This document shows positions 11,612 to 21,901 of a stretch of DNA of 64,000 bases, one piece after another (position 1 is the stretch's first letter; each line of letters starts with the position of its first letter). The notes under the pieces were generated by a model. That model made no database searches. It had not been told where the DNA came from and saw only the letters and a program-made list of their open reading frames with translations. Made by a program: the position numbers and the translations under genes. This stretch comes from Thunnus maccoyii (lineage: Eukaryota > Chordata > Actinopteri > Scombriformes > Scombridae), in the NCBI RefSeq assembly GCF_910596095.1, contig NC_056540.1, forward strand, positions 23,596,001-23,660,000. The letters run 5' to 3'.

Positions 11612-14600
11612 ATGGAGGGGACAATGCTGACGGCAGAACAGGAAAAGCCACAGAAGCGGGTGAGGTTCCGCGTGGCTTCAGGGAACAGCGGCCGGGTTCT
11701 AAAGGAGATGTTCAAAGATGAGGGGCCCTCAGACTCCCTGGATTCAGACTGTACCAGCAGCTCTGACGCTGAACGGGCCAGTACTCCCTCTACAAGTGGA
11801 GATGCACACGGACACCTGTACCTGGGCTCTGAGCTGGATGACAGTGAGAGTGAACCTGATGAACTGCTCATGTACGCAGGGGCCACCAAGGACTGGACAT
11901 TCACCACCAAGAGGGTCAACATACTCAGTAAAAATGGGACTGTGAGGGGGGTCAAACACAAAGTCAGCGCAGGTCAGACGCTGTTTGAAAACCTTCCCGA
12001 TTCCAACAGTGTAAGTACATTTATCAGGACCTGCTTTTATCTCATTGTTTAATATAATCAGTTTGATAATATGATATTATTATTGTTTGAAATGTTTTAA
12101 CTCTAGTTCCCATCAGTGTCTTTGTCCTCTGACTAAAGTCTAGTTACATGTAGAAGCGACATGACTGGGATAAAAGCTAACAATAGGGGACAAGGTCACA
12201 GAGCAATTAAAGTTTAATGATGCATTTCGTTAAGTGTTTCAAGAGAAACTAATCAGGTTAATGAATTCTCAGCACTTCGCTTTCTAGTATCCCTGCAAAA
12301 AGATCTATTTGTTATTCTTAGGTAACTCTTTGCCTGTGTGTCAATGCAAACGTGATACAGAAGGTCATATAGATGAAACCATTTCTCTGCAATGTGGTAT
12401 GACGTGAACGAACAGCGTCACTGTCGAGATAAAGCTTCTTGTCACGATTACCTGAGATAATCTTTCTTTTAGGTTGAGGTTTAAATGAGGTGAAGAGGTC
12501 TGGTCTGATCCGAAAGGAAAAGTCTGGTGTTTCTATACATTTTTATCAGTTTAAGAATCACAAACACTTTACATTATCACCAATTGTTTTACAAAGCATG
12601 CCATAGCTTCTTACATTTTTCAGTGTTTTTGACTCACCTACTTGAGGTATTTCATCATGATGAACATGTATCTTTATTTAAATCATATGTATTCAGCATT
12701 GTATTGTAGTGATATTTAAATTTAATGATAAGAAATTAACTTTATAAGTAGTTCAAATTCTTAATAAAATAGTTAAAAATTCTTAAAATTACATCTACTA
12801 TTTTTCCTTCATTGATAAGTTCTGAATCTATGAATGAGAAAATAATTTTAGTTACAATAGTTTAACTGTTGGACACAAGACGTCTCCTACTTCACTGAAA
12901 AGTCCATTCTCTGTGTTTGTGCACTGGAGCCTTCAGGTTTCCAAATGACACTTGTGTAAGTTTCATACCGGACCGTGATTGGCTCAAAACTAGTTGTGAT
13001 GTCATACACCTTAAACTTAGATTTTCAGTGAGCATAAAGAAACCTTCTTCCTTCAGCAGATGAATGTGAAAACAGCCTTCTAGTGTCACATACATCATTC
13101 TGCGCAGTGAAGCTCAAACATCCAACTGAGGGAACAAGAAGAAAAACAAATTTTTGAGTGAAGGGGGACTTTAAGTCTCTGTGAGTCTCTGTTGAGATAA
13201 ATGGAAACCAAGGACCCCTGGAGGGGAGATTGAAGATATTCAAAAATATAAAAATCTATAGGATGTTTTAGGACATTCTTGAAAGTTGAGCAAATAATAC
13301 AAGACTTGTAGTAAAATTGTTGAAACATTTTGTACTACTTTCTACTAAAGCATCCCTTGTAAAGGCATCATAAGTCATAACTTATGGCTTTATTAATGGT
13401 TTATAAATCCTTCACTAATAATTTATAGATCAGTTATTTAAACCATTAATAAAACATTTGGGTTGCCAGGTGGTGGAAAAAAGGAGCTGGTGTTTTTCTT
13501 TTCTATTTGGTAGTAATACACTTATAAATGTTACTAATAAATAGTAAATGTTTCAAAACTAGTAAGTAAGTAGTCATACAGTCTAATCAGTCAGAAGGAT
13601 TTTTCACAACCTGGCAACCCAAACGTGGTACTCATTAATGGCTCATAACTGATCTGTAAGGCATAACTAAATTATGTATTAACCATAAATAAAGGCATTA
13701 GTTTTGACTTATAAACCCTGTATAAAGGGTAGCTTACTTAAAGTGGTACTAGACATCATCATAATCTACAGCATATTGTTGCTGGGAGGCATGAATTGAT
13801 CTCTGAATAATTAATGTGAACCTTATGTATAACAAAAAACATAAAAGGCAAATGTAAACATATAACTAATTTATGGATTTCGGTTCCCCCGTAGATGGAG
13901 TTATCTCTTGAATTTGGGCGGATAGTGATCTACACTACAGGTTTCCGTGTGGTGAGGACCACCTTTGAGCGCTGCGAGCTGGTCCGGAAGATCTTCCAGA
14001 ACCACAGGGTGAAGTTTATGGAGAAGAACATCGCTCTGGACTGTGAGTACGGGAAGGAGCTGGAGGAGCGGTGCAAACGTGTGGGAGAACCTCCTTCATT
14101 ACCTGTTGTGTTCATAGACGGACACTACCTTGGGGTTAGTTCTTATTACTCCTCTCTAATGATATCTGACCATGATATCTTTCAGAAATACACAGAGAGC
14201 TCATTAAATACTGAATTTTGGCATTAACTTGTTTTGCAGGGTGCTGAGAAAATACTAGACATGAATGAATCAGGAGAGCTTCAAGATCTACTGACAAAAA
14301 TTGAGGTTGGTTTTCACAGTGTTTTCATTGGAATTATGAATACTTGATGGTGATCAAATAGATGATTTTCCTGTGAATCAGGGTGAGTGAACCGCTTGAT
14401 TTGATACACATGATGTTAAATTATTCACACGACTCCCGTTGGATCTAGTGAGCAATATTATATGTGCATAAGGTGATTATAAAGTCATAATAAATTAACG
14501 CTTTGTGTTTGTCCAAAGCCATTAAGATGAACACAGTGCAAATAGGAGCAGTCATTTCCCCTCACTAGTCATGTCATCAATAAAACATCAGCACGCTGAA

Positions 14601-17600
14601 AAGTAAAACATGCATGCACATCAATAAATGACCATCAATAATGGAGGGCTTGTTATTGATTCTGCTTTCAACACATTTGTTCACACACACCAACGCAGAG
14701 CACATCACTCTGTGGTACAAAACTGAATTGTGTAAACTGTTTCTGTGTCTGTTAAGCTACAGATACGTCAGTCACACATGCACTGGCCTTTACTCAGGCC
14801 TCAGATATTGGAATTTAGACCCAACAAAAAGCTTCATAAGCGAATGCAAAGCAGTGTGATGACATTTGAATCATGTATTCCACTCACCGCAGGCTGTTAA
14901 AAAAAATATGCAGCTCTCAAAGGTCACGCTTGCACTAATCAGTCCAGAACAGGCCAGTAACATGGCTTGATTGTGTGTTTAACTATATCTGCAGAGTGAT
15001 GCCTTCCTAAAAAAAATCACAGTTGTGATTAAAGCAATAATACAACATTTTGGGAAATACACTTGGAGGAGAATATTGAAACCACTGAGACACTAAGCTT
15101 GTCTGCCTCTGTTGAAAGCTAAAAAAAAAGCTCACTATATATCTTATAGCTTGTTTGTTTAATCTGTGCACAAAACCAGTGCAAAGACGAGAGCTGAAAA
15201 GATTAGTTGAGTATTGTATTAGACCATCGATAGAAAAAAAATCAGCAACTATTTTGATAAGCATAAAAAATTATTAATCTTTTCAGTTATTTTCCAAGCA
15301 AAAATTGTGAAACATTCACATGTTCCAGCCTCTAAAATGAGAGGATTTGTTACTTTTCTTTGCGATATATCATCGTATATGTATATATACATATACAATA
15401 TGTATATATTGTATATACTGAATATCTTTGGACTGGTGAAGATGTCATCTTGGGGTCTAAGGTTGCGATGGGCATTTTTGCCCTGTTTTGTGACACTGCA
15501 TAGACTACAGGATCGATCTAAAGTCTTAAAAATAATCATCAGGTTTATTGATAATGAAAATAATTGTTAGTTTTGGTCGATTTTGGTTTTACTGGACTTA
15601 GGCATAGCATTCGATACTGTTGACCACCACATATTATCCACAGGCTAAAACACCTGGTGAGCATTTCTGGGACCACATTGGAGTGGTTCTCACTGTTAGG
15701 ACTTTGTCAGTCTCTGTAGGTGAATTTGTGTCAGACACTGCTTCTTTGTCATGTGGCATCCCCCAGGGATCGATCCTGGGGCCTATTTTATTCTCCATAT
15801 ACATGCGTCCGGTAGGACAGATTATCGGTAGTTTCAGCAACATCTCATCATCATTTGTACACTGATGACATCCAGTTATACTTTTCCTTCAAACCTGATG
15901 AGCTTGATAGACTGTCTGTATTGAACAACCATTTAAATGCAATTAGGAACTGGATTATTGTTTCTGTTAACCTTCACTCAGTGATCACGCAGAACCTTGG
16001 TGCCTTGTCCTCATCTTCTCGGTCTAGTCTGCATAATCTTGGTGTGATTTTTGACCAATTTATGAGTTTTGATGCTTATATTAGGATGCTGACTTAATCA
16101 TGTTTCTTTCACTTAAGAGACATAGCTAAATTCAAGTCTGTTGTGTCAAAAGCTGTAACGGAGATGCTAATACATGCCTTTATCTCATCGCGTCTAGACT
16201 ACTGTAATCCTCTTTTTACCTGCCTAAATATATCTACCTTACACCATTTACAAACCATCCAAAATGCTGCTACTAGGCTTTTAACATGATCCAACAGGTG
16301 GTCACACATTACATCTATTTTAATCTCACTGCATTGGCTCCCCTTTCATTTTAGAATTAATTTTAAAATCTTGATGCTCACTTATAGAGCCCTGCATGGC
16401 CAGGCTCCACATATATTGTGGACCTTCAACACCCCCACACCACGAGCTGAGCTCTTAGGTCCTCTAACCAGAGTCTTGGCTGAAATTGTATTTTCCATGT
16501 CAACGAGTACATGAGGGTCCGCTAGGGTCTGTGTGAATTTGTCATCAGAGGGTGTATGAATAGGCTTTGTGTGGACATCCACATACCTCCAATTTGTTGT
16601 GACCGTGCAGTACAGAAGGGTCTATCTGTTGTCCTGTAGACCTACATGACACACACCCACTTTATCACACGACATCTTCCTCAACCCCCCAACCATTGTG
16701 TTTTATGCCTGTTTTTCTCATGTGTGTTGTATCTGTTGATTTGTTTTATTTAGCCTACTTTGACTGTGAAGCACTTTGTGATTGGTGTCTGTGAAAGGTG
16801 CTTTATAAATAATCTTTATTTACTTACTTGTGGCTTTATAGACAACAAGGAGTTACTTTTATTGCTGCATTCACACAATGTTGTGTTCACCACATGTTTG
16901 GAGCAGTTCGTTAACACATGAAACCAGATACAAATCAATGGTGTATAGCTCCTTTTAAATCAGCTAAATTGATTGTATTAGTGTTGATATTGGAGTTTAT
17001 TTAGATGAAACTATCAATAATTAAGGCTTTGCAGCCATTTTGCTTCTTTCTTTCAGTTCCTCTCACCAAGTGGGAGATATTTTTGCTGTATGAAATTCCA
17101 CATATTCCCGGCTTGGAATTACAACTAAGAGAATGACATGAATGGTTTTGCTCATAATTACGGACCTTTATGATATGAAGGGAAGGTAGCATAAGTAGCA
17201 CATTATTTCTTGGCTGGCTGCAGTGACCTGCTGGAGTCTCACTGGTTGCCTGGCAACATCACAAAGATAAGACACCAAGTCATTGCACCCAGCCAAGAAG
17301 TAGTCCTGCACATTACCCCTGTCAAAACCAAAACGTGTCATTTTTACACCTCTGTTCTTGTAGCATTAAACAAACCAGATATATATGTAGTGAATTTAGA
17401 GGTGCTGGTTGGCAATTTTTTTTTCTTTTGGACAGAGCCAGGTTAGCTGTTTCCCCATGTCTTCTGTTGCTCTGCTAAGCTAAGCTAACCAGGTGCTGTT
17501 GTAGTTTCATATTCACTGTACAAACATGTACACGTACAAAAGTAAGTGTATTTCCCAAAATGACTACTACTTTAAAGCTTTAAGTTATTCGCACCAAATC

Positions 17601-17907
17601 CAGCTGATTTAAAACCTTGTATCTCCAAAAATGTGGGAAGAGAAGGAAAACCAGCAGTAATTTGTGCTATACATGTAATTCTTTTAGATGTTGGATATCT
17701 AATCTGGATTGTGAATCTCTTCTCTAGAGGGTACAGCAGCCCCAAACGTGCCAGACCTGTGGGGGCTTTGCCTTCATCCCGTGCCTGATGTGCCATGGCA
17801 GCAAGATGTCCGTGTACCGCAACTGCTTCACGGATTCCTTCAAAGCCCTAAAGTGCACTTCCTGCAACGAGAACGGCCTGCAGCCGTGTGTAAGCTGCAG
17901 TGAGTGA
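11612..17907 (+). CDS. grxcr1: glutaredoxin and cysteine-rich domain-containing protein 1, complete, four coding exons
   Basis: Coding exons: 11612-12010, 13895-14134, 14240-14305 and 17728-17907, all phase 0 with GT-AG junctions, giving 294 aa (human protein about 290). GRXCR1 acts in hair-cell stereocilia, where it is linked to actin-bundle dimensions; human mutations cause recessive deafness. Exon 1 encodes an acidic, serine-rich N-terminal region (about residues 1-133). Exons 2 and 3 encode the glutaredoxin-like fold (residues 134-235): [18 protein letters not shown], then [17 protein letters not shown]. Where an enzymatic glutaredoxin has its CPYC motif this protein reads [12 protein letters not shown], so the redox motif is not conserved, as is known for the family. 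Exon 4 encodes four CxxC pairs (CQTC, CMLC, CTSC, CVSC), a zinc-ribbon-like tail. The start ATG opens a conserved-looking N-terminus ([19 protein letters not shown]). The identification is firm; 5'UTR exons were not located. Confidence 0.95.
12880..13175. mobile_element. dispersed repeat family A, copy 2
   Basis: Second copy of the family at 8460-8810, about 75-80% similar by eye, lacking a few internal segments. It lies in intron 1 of grxcr1. Short minus-strand reading frames here are by-products of the repeat. Confidence 0.7.
13350..13735. mobile_element. fold-back MITE in grxcr1 intron 1
   Basis: The two halves are imperfect reverse complements. The left half has GCATCATAAGTCATAACTTATGG and GGTTTATAAATCC; the right half mirrors this with CATAAATAAAGGCATTAG and TTGACTTATAAACC. 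The inner pair GGGTTGCCAGG (from 13460) and CCTGGCAACCC (from 13610) is perfect. No coding. Target duplication not resolved. Confidence 0.75.
15000..15180. mobile_element. common fish repeat, part (TTTTGGGAAATAC block)
   Basis: Contains ACATTTTGGGAAATACACTTGG and GACACTAAGC/TTGTCTGCCTCTG. It is related to fragments at 10670-10775 and 17400-17575. Non-coding, in grxcr1 intron 3. Confidence 0.45.
15185..15575. mobile_element. non-autonomous DNA transposon, AGGGCTGCAAC-terminus family, copy 2
   Basis: The left part reads AGCTGAAAAGATTAGTTGAGT and CAACTATTTTGATAAGC; the right part reads ATCAGGTTTATTGATAATGA and AAATAATTGTTAGTTTTGG, the opposed arrangement of the family. The centre holds an AT palindrome (about 15375-15415). 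Diverged ends. Confidence 0.55.
15604..16820 (+). pseudogene. L2/Rex-like non-LTR retrotransposon fragment, reverse transcriptase, dead
   Basis: A 5'-truncated LINE in grxcr1 intron 3. Translating the plus strand in shifting frames gives recognisable reverse-transcriptase pieces: TVDHHILST near 15620, the [17 protein letters not shown] block at about 15760-15805, [16 protein letters not shown] (catalytic YxDD) from about 15858, and [14 protein letters not shown] plus [13 protein letters not shown] at about 16190-16285. At least two frameshifts and several stops break it. The 3' tail GAAAGGTGCTTTATAAATAA at about 16795 is the L2-type terminus, shared with 45870-45895 and, inverted, with 31389-31571. 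It is not active. Confidence 0.85.
17400..17575. mobile_element. common fish repeat (CTAAGCTAAGCTAACC family)
   Basis: GAGCCAGGTTAGCTGTTTCC, then GCTAAGCTAAGCTAACCAGG, then TTCATATTCACTGTACAAAC and GTGTATTTCCCAAAATG. This is a well-known repeat of percomorph genomes. It ends about 150 bases before grxcr1 exon 4, so it lies close to a splice acceptor. Confidence 0.65.
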
Positions 17908-18057
17908 GGATGTTAAGTGCCTGACCCAACATCCTTCCTTCCTTCCTCCTCCAGGACCCAACACAGGGCCCTGAACTGGACTGCAAAACAGGAAGTGAAA
18001 TGACACAGCAGGACTCTTCTTCCATGGCCATTAATTAGTAAAAAAATATGCATTTGT

Positions 18058-18063
18058 AATAAA
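18058..18063 (+). terminator. grxcr1 polyadenylation signal AATAAA
   Basis: A canonical AATAAA about 150 bases after the grxcr1 stop codon. No competing signal lies between, so it is the likely 3' end of the short 3'UTR. Confidence 0.65.
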
Positions 18064-19086
18064 ATCTGTGAATTTGTGGATTTGGTATTGTTGCAATGAT
18101 TATATTTCTATGTATCTTTGTCATTTATTATATGAATGTTTTGTTGTAAATGCGTTCATCAGGTTTCTCACGTTAGTTAACTGCAAAACAAACTGTCCAG
18201 TGAGGAGCTGTAAACTAGTCTCACCTCTGGTCAACTTAAGCTTGTTACTTAATTAGTGAGGAGGATCCTTCGTCAACAGTGCTCTCATTACTATTCCCAT
18301 ATCAGACAGAGTTAAAGATAACGGACACGGAGGACAGAGAGGGAAAGTCGAGGGCTCAATTTGCAGCCAGCGGAAGCCATGAAACTAAACCTTTACTCAC
18401 AGTGGAGCATCAAACATTATACCTAAATCCAAATAAATCAAGGAAATCAGACTGTAACCTTTTTAATAGTACTTTATATAATGTCTCAGCATACATACAT
18501 ACACAACAGCATATCCTGAAGCAGTACAATGCAATCTTACTTACTGGTTCAATAATGTATCGGCTGCTTAAGGATTTAGGTTTGCATTGAATAATTAAAC
18601 TCAAGGGGAACTTAATATGTTCCAGCTGTCTTTAACCCTTATGTATTTTAGTTTTTGACAATTCCAGCATGAAAATTAAGACACACCACTATCGCACTGT
18701 CAAGCCAACCATCCATCCAGATGACATGCAATCCTCGCCGTTTTGTGTTTTTAACGGATGATGTCATTTGGCTGCCATCCAAGGGGTCAGGGAAACGCAG
18801 CGGCACAGCAGAGCAGCAGCAGCAGCAGCACAGCTCTCTATGCTGTCATAGCCCTGTACAATGCTGCTTGAACATGATTAGACAAGGCAGCACTGTAAAG
18901 AGGCTAAAAGCGTAGAGCACGGTAACGATGATGATGATGATGATGGTGATGATGCTCATCCGCTATGAAGACTTCTCCTGCCATCGTACACTACCTGGAT
19001 TGTTCTAGATGTCCCTGCACCTATTGAAACAGCAACCAAATCGATTATTATTGTAGGGAGGGAGGGAGGGCGGGGGACGGGGGGAG

Positions 19087-19122
19087 ACACACACACATAC
19101 ACAAACACACCAACACACACCA

Positions 19123-19156
<34 letters not shown>

Positions 19157-19160
19157 ACAC
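19087..19160. repeat. CA dinucleotide microsatellite with G-rich flank
   Basis: An interrupted (CA)n tract of about 70 bases, preceded at 19058-19086 by GGGAGGGAGGGAGGGCGGGGG. The G-tract has four runs of three or more G and could form a G-quadruplex. Confidence 0.95.
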
Positions 19161-19972
19161 GAGGCGTATAAACGCAAAAAAGGTTGATGAGGTTAGGTCA
19201 TGTATGGGCAATGGGAGGTGATTAAATTGCTGCACAGAATCTCCTTTCTTCAATTCAATAGCACAACGAAGAGTAATGGGGTTTGGGGGTTTTGCAACCA
19301 CAGGCTTGTGATGATGGAGGGGAGGTTGCATGAAAATCTGAGAGCCCAACTGTGCAGGTTTACTGCGCCCCCATCTGTGGGCTCCTGGAGACGAAAATAT
19401 TGGAGGAAAAAAAAAGGATGCATCGAAAAATACAACAAAAAACGCCACATTTCTTAAAGTCGCTCTAACAATAAACCGATTAATGATCGTGAAAACAACG
19501 ATGTGATGTGCAGAAGGCTGCGGAAGGATTGAAGATGTGTTTGGTTGATCTCCAGACGTGACAGGCGCGCCTCGACGCATGTTTTCTTTATAATAAAAAG
19601 CCAAATCAGACAGATGATCTGGTTGTTGTTTTTTTTTTTTTTTTTTTTTTTAATCAACGTGCACACAAGCGAACCTTTACCTGAGGAGGGGAGACATGAA
19701 AGGAAACAAGATGGGCAGTGGCACTGGCACAACTGACTTGGGAATGGCATGACGAGACATGACACTGATATGCGCGCAACACCCAAAATGTGAAGACAAC
19801 ATTCAATGGTCAAAAACCTGCAATGGAGTTTGTCCGCATTTTCTCCCCGCTCTCCGGGCTTGGCGAAAAATTATTTCAGTCGAGTAGTCTAGTGTGGTCC
19901 AGCCGCGATGCTGTGCGTAATGTTTTGAATGGTCGGTCAATGCGCAGACTGGTTGGAAATGACTGTTTTTAT

Positions 19973-19980
19973 TGACGTCA
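19973..19980. promoter_or_regulatory. full CRE palindrome TGACGTCA in a CpG-containing patch
   Basis: A perfect TGACGTCA (CREB/ATF consensus) sits in sequence with several CpGs (TGCGCAGACT, CAGCGCACAGG). It lies far from both neighbouring gene starts. It may mark an unannotated promoter or enhancer; no transcript is visible. Confidence 0.4.
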
Positions 19981-20397
19981 GCGCACAGGCTAGTGCCCCC
20001 CCCCCTCCCTCCTTTCCTTCTCTCTCTCATCCCTACAACTGCACCATCTAATGGACTTGGGTTTACATTCCAGTCAACCATCTGAGCTTTAAACAGGGAA
20101 CAGGCCTCCTCTCCGACACCAAGGCTGGAAAATTCACCTCTTCACTGTTCAGATGCGTTTATGTGCGTAATGTGCGTAAAGGTATTTCAAAATACTTTAA
20201 CATGTTATGAAGGTGATGAGACCAGCCAATAATGTCTTCCATATTAATGTAATCACTTAGTATATACTGTGTATGATATAAAGCATATATAATATACATA
20301 TATATAAAGCAGTGCTGTCACATAGCATGAACAAAGGAAAGAAATCCACATCCATGACAGAAAAGGAAAGCAAAATAATTTAATAAATTATTTCAAA

Positions 20398-20403
20398 TTT
20401 ATT
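20398..20403 (-). terminator. candidate slc30a9 polyadenylation signal (minus-strand AATAAA)
   Basis: Plus-strand TTTATT reads AATAAA on the minus strand, about 1.5 kb after the slc30a9 stop. It was the only canonical AATAAA noticed between the stop and this point, which would imply a 3'UTR of about 1.5 kb. Variant signals were not excluded. Confidence 0.4.
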
Positions 20404-21901
20404 CCAACTCCTTCAGCAGTGGCAACATCATAATAACCAAAGGGAAATATTACACTATTAACACCTTCAAAAATATATATATTCACCCTCCCAACACAGA
20501 TGAAATTAATCTGGCCCACCCACCTCCTGAAGCAGAATAAGAAGGTTAACTTGGTTAGTGAGCAGGTGTGTCCCATGCTGCAGCTGTAACTGTGTGCTGT
20601 GACAGTAAATACAGAGTTCAAAGTAAAAACACAGTCGATGTATGTTTTATAGTAGGAGATCTTGATAATTGGTACACATACTGTACACGGGGTTACATTT
20701 TGAGTTATTAAAACAACGACATTTCCATGTTTACGGCCATTAACACTAGATGAAACCTGAACGATACAGAGCTCGTCCATTCGTCTGACGCACTGTGTCA
20801 TCACGGAGAACTTATTCACACTGGGTGGGAAAAGGGGCGAGGACATTTTCATCCCTCCCCAGTGTTTCATCTTTGGAACAGTACAATCAGTCATCTGTTG
20901 GCAGTCAGCTGCCAACCTCACGAGATTAAGTTACTAAACCTAAAATTTGAGAGTAAAAAGAAATTTTGGAGCCGGCAAAGAGAGAGATGCCACTGCCTAC
21001 AATGTCATGTCTTGGCTTGGAACGGTGTTTTATCATTTAACCTTCTGTAAAGATTAACATTCCTAATAAATGGTTAATTAATACATTTGTTAATGTTGTA
21101 ACAACCTGTTTTCTAATATGCTTTTGCATAAGCTGATGCTCATTAAGTACTACTCTCTTCAACATAAGTTCACTCTATCTTATAAATCAAATGAAAAGTC
21201 TTAACATATTTTTGCGTATTTTTCCAATATTCTCAATAAAAATCTATTCATCACAAATTCTGTCTTCTTTAGCGGCGTTGTACCATCTTCAGTTCCTCAG
21301 TTTTTACATTAAAAGAAAGAAAAACGAATATATTTTCTAGCAATTAAATAAGTCTTGTTTGAATATGTAGTTCTCAGGTTTCCTTTGTACTAATGAAGGA
21401 AACACTATCACTGTGGTTCAAGCATAACATTAAAGTTAAGTACAAGTCTGTTAACTGATACTGGTCCTGTTCTTGATTTTTTGAAAGAGTCATAATTTCA
21501 ACCAAACCCAAACACATGGAGGAATGAATACAAGCCAAAAACCAGACTAAACTGTCATACCTGTGTTTGAACTGCAACAGGATTCAACTTGAAATTCAAG
21601 GATTAATGACAGTCTTTTTTTACCAGAAACTCACATTAAAGTGTGAAGTCTCGGTACCACTAATTCACGACGAAGTTCAAGCAACTCAAACAAAGCACAA
21701 ATATTGCCCCAACATTGTCCTTGTATATGGATTTGGGCTATTCTACAATAAGACTTGATGACTCGGGTAGAGACGGAGGTTTGTTTTGTGGTGGTCAGAA
21801 TGGGAGGCAGATAGCGGAGGCAGGCTTGGCCATCTTTTCACCTTTTCTTCTTGTAGACTTGTTACAGCCGGGTGTTTCCTTCAGCAGAGACCCAGCACGT
21901 A

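Larger units (their letters stand above)
18064..20380. other. tail-to-tail spacer between grxcr1 and slc30a9, no gene seen
   Basis: Holds a GATGAT tract (18925-18950), a G-rich then CA-repeat stretch, a poly-T run (about 19629-19651), and a CpG-containing segment at about 19550-20010 with a full CRE. Several reading frames of 60-199 codons cross the CA repeat or poly-T and have low-complexity or unrelated translations. None was recognised. The CpG patch might be a promoter or enhancer. Confidence 0.5.

Noticed and set aside
11566-11961. 131-codon minus-strand open frame
   Set aside because: Antisense shadow of grxcr1 exon 1, explained by the serine codons of the real frame.
15620-16097. Short reverse-transcriptase-like frames as an independent gene
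   Set aside because: They are frameshifted parts of one LINE ending in a standard L2-type tail.
19005-19604. 199-codon minus-strand open frame
   Set aside because: Much of it is a Val-Cys tract from the CA repeat, and the remainder is unrelated to any known family. It is not a gene.
20388-20921. 177-codon minus-strand open frame beyond the slc30a9 stop
   Set aside because: Lies in the probable 3'UTR of slc30a9. The Cys/Phe/Val-rich translation shows no domain and no sign of splicing.
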